A DNA stretch of 64,000 nt. It comes from Fulverythrobacter ferritrahens. Lineage in GTDB: Bacteria; Pseudomonadota; Alphaproteobacteria; Sphingomonadales; Sphingomonadaceae. The first letter of the stretch is position 1, and each line of letters starts with the position of its first letter. Positions 54,674 to 62,187 of this stretch are shown piece by piece. The stretch spans positions 620,001 through 684,000 of the forward strand of contig NZ_JACDXU010000002.1 in NCBI RefSeq assembly GCF_020539485.1, given 5' to 3'. The notes beneath the pieces are model-generated. The model saw only the letters and a list, made by a program, of their open reading frames with translations. It searched no databases and was not told the DNA's origin. The position numbers and the translations under genes are program-made.

Positions 54674-56083
54674 ATGCACCAGATGGCCGGAAAGGCACAA
54701 GCGGGCAGTGACGAGACGCTGGACGTTGCCAGCTTCCTCGGGGGGCTGAAGATCAGCGGTTTCCATAAATGGCTGATTTTCCTGTCCTGCCTCGTCACCT
54801 TTTTTGACGGGCTGGACTTCTCGCTGATGACTTACACCCTGCCCTATGTGCGGGATGAAATGGGGCTGAACACCGCCATGATGGGCCTGGTCAGTTCCGC
54901 GGCATTCGCGGGGCAGATGGTCGGCTCGCTCGCGGGGTCCTATATGGCGGACGTGATGGGCCGCCGCCCCGTGATCCTGCTATGCACCGTGCTGGGCGCG
55001 GCGCTGACCTTCATTACAGGCTATGCCAACAGCCCCGAAATGCTGATTGCCCTGCGCTTCCTTGGCGGGCTGGCCATTGGCGGGCTGCTCGCGCCGGCAT
55101 GGTCGCTCAATATCGAGGCAATGCCTTTCTCCTTGAGGGCCACTTCGGTCACCATCATCATGCTGGGCTTCAGCCTGGGCGGGGCGGCTGCCGGACAGGT
55201 CACCAATCTGATCGCCCCGCATTATGGCTGGGAAGGAGTGTTCTTCTTCTGCGGCGCGGCGACTTTCGCGCTGGCGATCGTCCTGCAGTTCACCCTGCCG
55301 GAATCCGCCCGCTGGATGGTCGCGCGCGGCCGCCCGGTGGAGAAGGTCCTGCCGCTGCTGACGCGTTTCGATCCCGCTCTGGCAGGCCGCAAGATCACTT
55401 CGCTGGTGCTGTCGGATGAAAAGAAAAGCTCCGGCGAGGCGCCGTGGACCAAGTTCCTTGCCCTGTTCAAGGGGCCGTTGCTGTTCATCACCCCGATCAT
55501 CTGGGCGACCTATTTCTTCTCGTCCTTCGCGATCTATCTGAAGTCCAGCTTCGGCATATTGTTCCTCGAAAAGCTCGGCCTCCATCTGTCAACGGCGACC
55601 AATATCGGCTCGATCGGCGGCATTCTGGGCGCCATCGGCGGCGTGTTCCTGCTGGGCTTTACTGAAAAGCGCGGGCCGATCTGGATTGCGGTGGCACCGC
55701 TGCTGGGCGTGCCGCTGGCGATTCTGATCGGCGCCGGCCACATCGATGGCGGGCCGTTTTTCATCCCCGTGATCCTGCTCGGCTCGATCACGATCGGCAT
55801 CGGCCATGCGGCGGTGATTTCGATCACCAGCATCTATTATCCCAGTGCCGTGCGCTCCACCGGCGGCGGCATGGCCAGCTTCATGGCCAAGTTCGCTGCG
55901 GTGGCCGCACCCAATATCGGCGCTGCCTGGTTCCTGACGGACCGGCAAGCCGTGCTGGATGGCTATCTCTTCACCGGCCTGTGCCTGGCTGGGGTAGTGG
56001 TGGGCATTGTCGCCCTGTCCTTCTTCGCCCGGAAGCTGCCTGCGGCACATGTCCATACCGATCCTGAACCAGAACCCGCCTGA
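54674..56083 (+). CDS. MFS transporter, AAHS (aromatic acid:H+ symporter) type
   Basis: The 469-residue protein has 12 membrane helices. The AAHS signatures are FDGLDFSLMTYTLPYVRDEMGLNTAMMGLVSSAAFAGQMVGSLAGSYMADVMGRRPVIL and the second-half GLLAPAWSLNIEAMPFSLRATSV. Family members import aromatic or other small acids with protons. The gene is followed 21 bp later by the IlvD/Edd dehydratase, so an acid substrate may enter and be dehydrated by the neighbouring enzyme. The substrate is not known. Confidence 0.85.
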   Translation: MHQMAGKAQAGSDETLDVASFLGGLKISGFHKWLIFLSCLVTFFDGLDFSLMTYTLPYVRDEMGLNTAMMGLVSSAAFAGQMVGSLAGSYMADVMGRRPVILLCTVLGAALTFITGYANSPEMLIALRFLGGLAIGGLLAPAWSLNIEAMPFSLRATSVTIIMLGFSLGGAAAGQVTNLIAPHYGWEGVFFFCGAATFALAIVLQFTLPESARWMVARGRPVEKVLPLLTRFDPALAGRKITSLVLSDEKKSSGEAPWTKFLALFKGPLLFITPIIWATYFFSSFAIYLKSSFGILFLEKLGLHLSTATNIGSIGGILGAIGGVFLLGFTEKRGPIWIAVAPLLGVPLAILIGAGHIDGGPFFIPVILLGSITIGIGHAAVISITSIYYPSAVRSTGGGMASFMAKFAAVAAPNIGAAWFLTDRQAVLDGYLFTGLCLAGVVVGIVALSFFARKLPAAHVHTDPEPEPA

Positions 56084-56104
56084 TCGCCTTACTGGAGTAG
56101 CAAG

Positions 56105-57760
56105 ATGACCCTGCGCAGCCTCGCCGCGAATTCGCCCGGCCGTCGTGCCAACTGGAAGGCGCTGGGCCTCAGCGCGGAAGACATGCTGAAGCCCAAGATC
56201 GCGGTGGTGAATTCCTCCTCCGAACTGGCGATCTGCTATGCTCATCTCGATGGGATCGCCGCCATCGTGAAGGAAGAGATCCGCAAGGCCGGCGGCGTTC
56301 CTTTCGAGGTTCGCACCGCCGCCCCTTCGGACTTCATCACCGGCGCGGCCAAGGGTGGCAGCTATATCCTTGCCGGGCGGGACATCATCGCCAACGATAT
56401 CGAAGTGCAGGTGGAAGCCGCATTGCTGGACGGGATGATCTGCCTGACCAGCTGCGACAAGACACCGCCGGGGCATCTGATGGCCGCCGCACGGCTCAAC
56501 ATCCCCACCATTCTGGTGATCGGCGGATATCAGCAGGCGGGCGAGATCGATGGCGAGCCGGTGGACGTGGAAGATGTCTGGTCCGGTTCCGTGGGTGAGC
56601 GCTTCGGTGCCAAGCCGAAGTTCCCGGTGGCCGATATGGCGGAAAATGCCATTCGCGGCCCCGGCGTCTGCGCGGGCATGGCTACCGCAAATACGATGCA
56701 TTCCGTGGTGGAGGCACTGGGCATGAGCCTGCCCGGCAGCGCGCCCGTGCGCGCCAATTCCCCCAAGATGAAGGAAGGCGCCCGTGCCGCCGCCCGCCGC
56801 ATCGTGGAAATGGTGCATGAGGATCTGCGTCCGCGCACGATCCTGACCGAGGGAGCCTTTCGCAATGCCGTGGCCACCGTTCTGGGGGTTTCCGGATCAA
56901 TCAACGCGATCAAGCATCTGCAGGCGACCGCCATTGAGGCGGAGACGGATATCGACGTCTATGCCCTGTGGGACGAGATGAGCGACGTTCCCGTGCTCTC
57001 CGCCGTGCGCCCCACCGGCCATGTGCGGATCGAACAGTTCGAGGATGCGGGCGGTGCGCGTGCAGTGCTCAAGCGGCTGGAAGGGCGGATCGACACTTCG
57101 GTGATGACCTGCACCGGCAAGACGCTGGCCGAGAATCTGGCAGGCTACGTCATCCCCGGCCCGGATGTGATCCATGCGGTGGACGATCCCGTGGGCGAGG
57201 GCCCGGCCATTGCCATCCTGCGGGGCAATTTCGCGGATACGGCCGTGGTTCGCCTCGGCATTCGCGACGGTTCGCGGCCTGAGGAATTCAGCGGTCCGGC
57301 CAAGGTATTCGAGGATTCGCTCGAATGTCTCCAGGCTATCGAAGACGGCAAGGTAGTGGCAGGCGACGTGGTGGTGGCGCGCAATCAGGGGCTGAAGGGC
57401 GGGCCGGCCATGGGCGGCGGTGCTTCCATGGTGCTGTTCGCGCTGGATGCGGCGGGCCTTGCCAAGACCACGGCCTTCGTCACCGACGGCCAGCTTTCGG
57501 GCCTCTGCCTCAAGGGGCTGACCGTGGCCGAAGTCTCGCCCGAGGCGGCGACCGGCGGTCCAATCGGCAAGGTGCGCGACGGTGATGTGGTGACGATCAG
57601 CGTGGCCAACCGCAGCATCGACGTTGCGCTTTCGCCGGAAGAACTGGCCCAGCGCGAAGGGCCGGGCTTCCGCATTCCGGCCAGCGGTTATCTCGCCAAC
57701 TTCCGGCAGGACGTGCACCCGCTCTCGACCGGCGGCGTGCTGCTTCCGATAGAGGAATAG
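56105..57760 (+). CDS. Divergent IlvD/Edd-family dehydratase
   Basis: Three cysteines expected for the Fe-S cluster are in place: SELAICYAH, ISLTSCDKTPPGHLM-type SCDKTPPGH, and GPGVCAGMATANTM. Later motifs are altered from classical IlvD: GVSGSINAIKHL in place of GGSTN, and VTDGQLSGLCLKGL where IlvD has a DGR-SGG type loop. At 551 residues it is near IlvD length. It may dehydrate a dihydroxy acid or a sugar acid rather than act in branched-chain amino acid synthesis. It is coupled with an acid transporter and followed by a convergent YqeY-like gene. Confidence 0.83.
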   Translation: MTLRSLAANSPGRRANWKALGLSAEDMLKPKIAVVNSSSELAICYAHLDGIAAIVKEEIRKAGGVPFEVRTAAPSDFITGAAKGGSYILAGRDIIANDIEVQVEAALLDGMICLTSCDKTPPGHLMAAARLNIPTILVIGGYQQAGEIDGEPVDVEDVWSGSVGERFGAKPKFPVADMAENAIRGPGVCAGMATANTMHSVVEALGMSLPGSAPVRANSPKMKEGARAAARRIVEMVHEDLRPRTILTEGAFRNAVATVLGVSGSINAIKHLQATAIEAETDIDVYALWDEMSDVPVLSAVRPTGHVRIEQFEDAGGARAVLKRLEGRIDTSVMTCTGKTLAENLAGYVIPGPDVIHAVDDPVGEGPAIAILRGNFADTAVVRLGIRDGSRPEEFSGPAKVFEDSLECLQAIEDGKVVAGDVVVARNQGLKGGPAMGGGASMVLFALDAAGLAKTTAFVTDGQLSGLCLKGLTVAEVSPEAATGGPIGKVRDGDVVTISVANRSIDVALSPEELAQREGPGFRIPASGYLANFRQDVHPLSTGGVLLPIEE

Positions 57761-57763
57761 GGA

Positions 57764-58123
57764 TCAGCCGCCGCAATAGCGGCGCACGATTTCCGCCTCG
57801 CGCAACAGGGCCTCTGCCCGTTGGGCCTGCCCCAGTGGGGTGAGCTGGGCGGCAGCCCGTTCGCGATCGCGAAGTTCGGCTACAAGGATCGCTTCGAGCT
57901 GGTCCGGGGAGAGGGGCAGCCGCTCCACTTCGCCGGACAATCCCGTAACCTGCAGCGGGGCAGATCCGATGTCCGGTGCCTCGGCATTGTCGATCGCGGC
58001 CAGCAATATGCGCAGCACGGTGATTTCCGCGGTGCGCCTGCCCTTCATCGCATCCTTCAGATCGAGCCGCATCCGCGCCTTCAACTGGTGGGCATGGTCG
58101 GGTTCTGCGTGATGTTCGGACAT
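57764..58123 (-). CDS. GatB/YqeY-domain-like small protein
   Basis: The 119-residue protein has the YqeY helical signature LKARMRLDLKDAMKGRRTAEITVLRILLAAIDNAEA, and later LSPDQLEAILVAELRDRERAAAQL. Full YqeY proteins are ~150 residues and continue with the C-terminal helices, so this is a shorter relative with a variant C-terminus. It may interact with aminoacyl-tRNA-type partners, but no reaction is known. It converges on the dehydratase gene with 3 bp between stops. Confidence 0.7.
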   Translation of the reverse strand: MSEHHAEPDHAHQLKARMRLDLKDAMKGRRTAEITVLRILLAAIDNAEAPDIGSAPLQVTGLSGEVERLPLSPDQLEAILVAELRDRERAAAQLTPLGQAQRAEALLREAEIVRRYCGG

Positions 58124-58513
58124 GGTCAGGCTCCGGTGCGACGGATTCGGCGTCCCTTATGGAGCCTCTGTCTCGCGCAGGGGAGTCAGGTGAAAGTGAC
58201 GCAGAACGGCCGCGAAACTCTGTGACCTTTTTCCGGGAATTTGGTTATTATATAATGTCTTGAGGTAATTTCAGAGGCTGCGAAATGTGACTTTCCGCGG
58301 GTGGGATATTCCAGCCCTGCCGGGTTCGGTGCCACCTGAAAGATGCTTCCCTGAAGCCCCAGCCCGTTCGTCCTGAGCCTGTCGAAGGACGCGTACAGGG
58401 CACAGCAACGGCCATGCCAAGCGGAGCCTGGACAGGAATTCCGACGATGGGAAGGAGCCGCGCAAAGCCTTTCACGGCGGGGCGGCAGCAGGAAAGGGGA
58501 AAGTCGCGGGAGA
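58124..58513. other. Intergenic stretch with a REP-like palindrome
   Basis: No coding sequence is convincing here. An AT-rich patch (TATAAT near 58250) could be promoter material for the minus-strand YqeY-like gene. The palindrome at 58369-58391 is the only clear structure. Confidence 0.5.
58369..58391. repeat. REP-like palindrome sharing a core with 34449-34461
   Basis: CGTCCT (58369-58374) and AGGACG (58386-58391) form the stem, with the loop holding GAGCCTGTCGA. The shared stretch CTGAGCCTGTCGAAGG also occurs at 34447-34462. Confidence 0.7.
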
Positions 58514-58693
58514 CTATTTCTCGCGCAGGGCAGCCTCACGGCCATTGGCGGCCTTCAGGGCCTTGTCAGCCATGCCGCGCCAGGCCGCTTCGGACCGCAG
58601 AGCGCGTTCGCGGACATTTTCCAGCACGGCCAGATTGGCCTCATTCGCTGCGTCCTGTGCCCGGGCGAGGAAGAATTCGTAGGTCAGCGCCAC
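58514..58693 (-). CDS. Small conserved-looking helical protein (59 aa)
   Basis: Starting at the GTG at 58693, with GAGGAG 7 bp upstream, this 59-residue frame ends at 58514. It is a long amphipathic helix (YEFFLARAQDAANEANLAVLE, ERALRSEAAWRGMADKALKAANGREAALREK). It looks like a small protein I recall in sphingomonads, but I cannot assign a family. The ribosome-binding site and coding-style codon use favour a real gene. It sits directly downstream of the cold-shock gene on the same strand, past that gene's terminator. Confidence 0.6.
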   Translation of the reverse strand: MALTYEFFLARAQDAANEANLAVLENVRERALRSEAAWRGMADKALKAANGREAALREK

Positions 58694-58718
58694 AAGCGTT
58701 CTCCTCAGGCAAAACAGG

Positions 58719-58758
58719 CAAAAGATAGCCCGACGGCCTGCGGTGCAGGCTGCCGGGC
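58719..58758 (-). terminator. Intrinsic terminator of the cold-shock gene
   Basis: A GC-rich hairpin (58728-58758; the outer GCCCG/CGGGC stem plus inner GCCTGC/GCAGGC) is followed on the minus strand by TATCTTTTG. Confidence 0.65.
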
Positions 58759-58766
58759 ATATCCGA

Positions 58767-58976
58767 TCAGTCGGCGTGGGCCAGATTCACAGCCGATTCC
58801 TTGCCGTTGCGGCCGGTTTCGACTTCATAGGACACGCGCTGGTCCTTGTTCAGCGTTGCCATGCCGGCAGCCTGAACGGCGGAAATGTGGACGAAGCTGT
58901 CCTTGCTGCCATCATCGGGCTGGATGAAGCCATAGCCCTTGTCTTCGTTGAAGAATTTTACGGTTCCGATAGTCAT
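58767..58976 (-). CDS. Cold-shock protein CspA family
   Basis: This 69-residue nucleic-acid-binding OB fold has RNP-1 KGYGFI and RNP-2 SFVHI; its start TIGTVKFFNEDKGYGFIQPDD and ending SAVNLAHAD are typical. It probably acts as an RNA chaperone, not necessarily in the cold. About 200 bp of gene-free, AT-richer sequence lies upstream and may include a long leader. The 59-residue protein gene lies downstream. Confidence 0.94.
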   Translation of the reverse strand: MTIGTVKFFNEDKGYGFIQPDDGSKDSFVHISAVQAAGMATLNKDQRVSYEVETGRNGKESAVNLAHAD

Positions 58977-59176
58977 GAGCGTTTCCTTTCAAGAAACGGG
59001 TATATTCGCCCGCACGATTGCGGACGAGGTCGTGCGTCAAGTCGTCAATTGAAAGGAGTTCGTCGTCTTGCAGATCGGGAAATATAAATTTCCGTGATCC
59101 GGAACCAAATCGTCGATACCCGTCGAAATTCAACGAGAGCAAGATTGTCCTACCACCCTATTGTGGCAGTGCCAAT

Positions 59177-59377
59177 TCAAATGCGGCCCGCGGCCGAAAA
59201 CTGCGCCATGCTCCACACACAGGCGGCAGCGGCACCCAGTTCCATCTGGAAGGTGCTGATGCGGCCGGCGATGCTGGATGCAACGGCAAGGTGCGCCCGG
59301 CGCTCGTCGGTGTTTGCGGCATTATCCGCGCACATCAAAGCACGCTGGTGGGCGGCATATTCCTTGTTGAGGTCCAT
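59177..59377 (-). CDS. Small hypothetical protein (66 aa)
   Basis: The ATG at 59377 has AGGAGAT about 6 bp before it. The protein is a helical polypeptide beginning MDLNKEYAAHQRALMCADNA with a later TDERRAHLAVASSIAGRISTF. It resembles small proteins of sphingomonads in style, but I do not recognise a named family. A Trp/Cys-bearing end (AAACVWSMAQF) closes it. No function is suggested. Confidence 0.6.
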   Translation of the reverse strand: MDLNKEYAAHQRALMCADNAANTDERRAHLAVASSIAGRISTFQMELGAAAACVWSMAQFSAAGRI

Positions 59378-59464
59378 GGGCGATCTCCTGGCTGGGGGCG
59401 AACTGAAATGGGTTGGCGCGCCTGAAAGCGCGCCTGAATGGGGGCCGTTCAATCGACCATTCCC

Positions 59465-59638
59465 TCAATCGACCATCGTCGCCACGAGCCGGCGCAGTTC
59501 GAGAGTCGAAAGAGAGGAAGGCATCGACATATGCGATGCCAGGGAAAAATTGCCCGCCGCGTTCTTGCGCTGCGAGATTGCGTGGCGCCTTGCGGAGCCC
59601 TTATCGATAGAATTCATCATGTCCTTGCGGGCAGCCAT
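59465..59638 (-). CDS. Possible small protein (57 aa), low support
   Basis: The frame starts at the ATG at 59638 (AAGG about 9 bp upstream) and ends with an ELRRLVATMVD helix. Codon use is compatible with coding, but no family is recognised. An ATG at 59620 or 59617 is an alternative start. It lies 88 bp downstream of the 66-residue protein on the same strand. Confidence 0.3.
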   Translation of the reverse strand: MAARKDMMNSIDKGSARRHAISQRKNAAGNFSLASHMSMPSSLSTLELRRLVATMVD

Positions 59639-60009
59639 GTGCTGCCGCCTTATATTGCAAAATGGCGTGAACGCCTGTGTGTCCGCTGGCGGACATCGCC
59701 CGGCCACCAGGCCAGATCCCAGACGTTTTGCCATCTGTACGCGGCCATTATGACCATGCGGAGACCTTTGCAGCGCATTCGGGCGCGGCGCATTCGGCCG
59801 GGGTTCCTGGCGTACGTAAAACCATCCGCATTCGGGCGTATCCCGGCGCGGAGCCAATGCTGCGTGTAAGGGAAAGGGGCCGCTTCGGGCCGTTCAATTC
59901 CGTCGCAAACGACGTTAGGCAATTTCTATATAGCGCGATGTTTGAAAATTGCAAGGCGGGCGTCGCAGGACAGTTGCGCTGCCCGCCTTGCCCGCCTCTG
60001 TTCGCGCAT
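59639..60009. other. Intergenic stretch without clear content
   Basis: Overlapping open frames on both strands here have no ribosome-binding sites or family likeness. A short AT-rich piece (TATATAGCG near 59928) could be promoter for the minus-strand small ORF. Nothing else is seen. Confidence 0.5.
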
Positions 60010-61503
60010 TTATTCTGCCGGAACCGCCTCGGCCTTGACCGTGGCAAGGGCGGCATCGTCGGATAAGTGTGCGCCCTGTTCACGCAGGATCTTGCGCACT
60101 TCTGCCACATCCACCTCGCGCGGCTGCACTCCGCGATTGGCGGCCACCGCCGCGCCGACGCCCGCCGCATGACCGGTCAGCCAGCATTGCGGAATCTCGC
60201 GCATGAAGCCGTGGCTGTTCGCATCGCAGCTGATGTGGCGCCCCGCGGCCAGCATCCCGTCCAGCTGGCGCGGCACCAGGCTGCCATAGGGCACGGAGAC
60301 GACCGGGAATTTCGGGCTGATGGAGGGGCTGATGCCCACTTCGTCTGCCACCGGAGTGCCATTGCCCCAGTTCTGGCGCTCGATCCGGCCGATACCCGCC
60401 AGGCGGCGCGTGTGGCGCACGCCCAGCTGGCTGGCGCTCTGCAGCGAATAGGCATTCTCGAAACCCGGCGCATGGCGGCGGAAGAACTGGCAGTGCCCTT
60501 CCATCAGGCGGTGGCTGCGGAATTCCACTTCGGTCATGTCGTCCACATCCAGCGCGGAAAGGCCGGACTGACGGGGGCCGAGGAACAGAGCTATGTCCGG
60601 CCGCCAGCTGACATAGGGCGTCTGGAAGAAGCCCAGCTCTTCCCGTCCGCGCGCCATCAGCTCGCGCAGCTGATCGGGATAGAGCACCTTCCAGTTGATC
60701 CAGCGGTCCATATTGACGCCGCCCAGTACCCAGCCGGTATTCATCGAATGATGGACGTCGCCCTCCTCGATATCGGTATCGAAGGCGGCGCCTGCGCGGG
60801 CGAACATGTCGCCATCGCCGGTGGTGTCCACCACCACCTTGGCCATGACAGCCTGCCTACCGGCCTTGGATTCGAAGATCACGCCCGTGGCCGCGCCGTC
60901 TTCCACCACTGGCCGCGCCGCCCAGGCGTGGAATACGATCCGCACGCCCGCCTGCAGCAACATTTCCTGATTGTTGAGCTTCATCCGCTCCGGATCGAGC
61001 GTGGGCGCCCAGCTGACGATGCCGTGAAACGCCGTGGTGCGCTGGCCCCAATAGGCTGCCTTGATCGGGTCCTGCGATCCCCAATCCTCTCGCGGGGGGC
61101 CGGCCACCGCATCGGCGGGCATGCGTTCGATGAACTGGCGGGCGAAGCCCTGGATAACGTGATTGCCCTGCCAGTCGGTCATGCGGTCGATCCACATCAC
61201 AAGGCCACCGGTGGAAAGGCCGCCCAGGCAATTATAGCGTTCGATCAGCGTCACATCTGCGCCTGCCCTGGCCGCTGCCCAGGCTGCGGCGCAGCCGGCG
61301 GGGCCGCCGCCTATCACCACTACATCGCAGCGGTGATAGACGTCGATATCGCGCGCATCCTCCCGAATCGATCCGGTGCCATTGCGCGGGGGCAGGGTGT
61401 GGCGGTTCGATTCGAACACATCCGAACCGAGGAAGCGTTCCTCGCTATGCCCTTCCACGCGGTGCATCTTCGGCTTGTCGTCGGCCATTTCCCGGATCCT
61501 CAT
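60010..61503 (-). CDS. FAD-dependent oxidoreductase (FAD_oxidored type)
   Basis: The 497-residue protein has an N-terminal ~60-residue lead and then the dinucleotide fold VVVIGGGPAGCAAAWAAARAGADVTLIERYNCLGGLSTGG. A second motif is VVVDTTGDGDMFARAGA, followed by a substrate region. The C-terminal flavin segment includes GMLAAGRHISCDANSHGFMREIPQCWLTGHAAG. It matches the FAD_oxidored group, whose substrates are mostly unknown. A Met further in (MADDKPKM) could be the start. It is monocistronic and ends well before the small ORFs. Confidence 0.82.
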   Translation of the reverse strand: MRIREMADDKPKMHRVEGHSEERFLGSDVFESNRHTLPPRNGTGSIREDARDIDVYHRCDVVVIGGGPAGCAAAWAAARAGADVTLIERYNCLGGLSTGGLVMWIDRMTDWQGNHVIQGFARQFIERMPADAVAGPPREDWGSQDPIKAAYWGQRTTAFHGIVSWAPTLDPERMKLNNQEMLLQAGVRIVFHAWAARPVVEDGAATGVIFESKAGRQAVMAKVVVDTTGDGDMFARAGAAFDTDIEEGDVHHSMNTGWVLGGVNMDRWINWKVLYPDQLRELMARGREELGFFQTPYVSWRPDIALFLGPRQSGLSALDVDDMTEVEFRSHRLMEGHCQFFRRHAPGFENAYSLQSASQLGVRHTRRLAGIGRIERQNWGNGTPVADEVGISPSISPKFPVVSVPYGSLVPRQLDGMLAAGRHISCDANSHGFMREIPQCWLTGHAAGVGAAVAANRGVQPREVDVAEVRKILREQGAHLSDDAALATVKAEAVPAE

Positions 61504-61568
61504 GTCTTTGCTAGCCTGCTAATCATATGCGATGAGCTGTGCAAGGCGCAGTCATGCACGAAAGCGGA

Positions 61569-61597
61569 TTGCGCGCCCGGCACCTCTCGGCTAGGGC
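61569..61597 (+). promoter_or_regulatory. Candidate promoter of tRNA-Cys and tRNA-Thr
   Basis: TTGCGC at 61569-61574 and TAGGGC at 61592-61597 are spaced by 17 bp, followed by a GC-rich tract before the tRNA. Confidence 0.4.
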
Positions 61598-61638
61598 GCC
61601 CCTTCCTGATGACGGGGAATCTCCCCGGCAGAAGGTGG

Positions 61639-61712
61639 GGCCCGATGGCGGAGTGGTGACGCAGCGGACTGCAAATCCGTATACGCCGGTTCGATTCCGG
61701 CTCGGGCCTCCA
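61639..61712 (+). tRNA. tRNA-Cys (GCA anticodon)
   Basis: The acceptor GGCCCGA pairs with TCGGGCC, the anticodon stem GCGGA/TCCGT encloses CTGCAAA with anticodon GCA, and the T arm is complete. The CCA end is encoded at 61710-61712. tRNA-Thr follows 55 bp later, probably in one transcript. Confidence 0.93.
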
Positions 61713-61767
61713 TATCCACGCACCGGCTTGCGGCACCACCGCAACGCCATTATGGGGCGCGGACAGT

Positions 61768-61843
61768 GCCGCTTTAGCTCAGTCGGTAGAGCACATCATT
61801 CGTAATGATGGGGTCAGGTGTTCGAATCACCTAAGCGGCACCA
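61768..61843 (+). tRNA. tRNA-Thr (CGT anticodon)
   Basis: The acceptor GCCGCTT pairs with AAGCGGC, the anticodon stem CATCA/TGATG encloses TTCGTAA with anticodon CGT, and the T arm AGGTG..TTCGAAT..CACCT is present. The CCA is encoded at 61841-61843. It decodes ACG. Confidence 0.94.
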
Positions 61844-62187
61844 CTATTTTCCAGACATCTTCTCGCCAGCGCATCACCCATCTCGTTGATGGGCCGATCC
61901 CCTCTTGAGGGAATCGCCGCGCGGCGCCGGGGCGAGTAGCCGGTTTCCGGCGCGAAGCCGGCTCACATGCATGCCTATTACCTTCGAAGCGCCCAGCTTC
62001 CGCTGTTCGCGCAGCCTTGATGGTTAGTATTACCTTATCGCTAACCAAGGTTGACAGTAAGAATAACGTAATGAAAAATGGACGGATTAGGTCACGCTAA
62101 TTTCTCTGATGCTGGGGGTGCGGGCGGCATCGGGCGGGCGCTTCGATGCGCAATTTACTCGCATTGCCATCTTAGGGGGAAGTTGCC
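61844..62187. other. Intergenic region before the autotransporter
   Basis: The first part holds GC-rich palindromes (GATCCCCTC/GAGGGAATC near 61900; AGCCGG around 61938-61962). After about 62020 it becomes AT-rich with a TTGACA at 62051-62056, which may drive the autotransporter gene though its -10 is weak. No coding sequence is supported, and no repeat of the tRNA end that would mark an attachment site was found. Confidence 0.5.

Noticed and set aside
60067-61659. A 530-residue plus-strand frame over the FAD oxidoreductase
   Set aside because: It is a shadow of the clear flavoprotein on the other strand, with His/Ala-rich, motif-free sequence.
61844-62187. A tRNA-Thr attachment-site duplication
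   Set aside because: No second copy of the tRNA 3' end is seen within the window.
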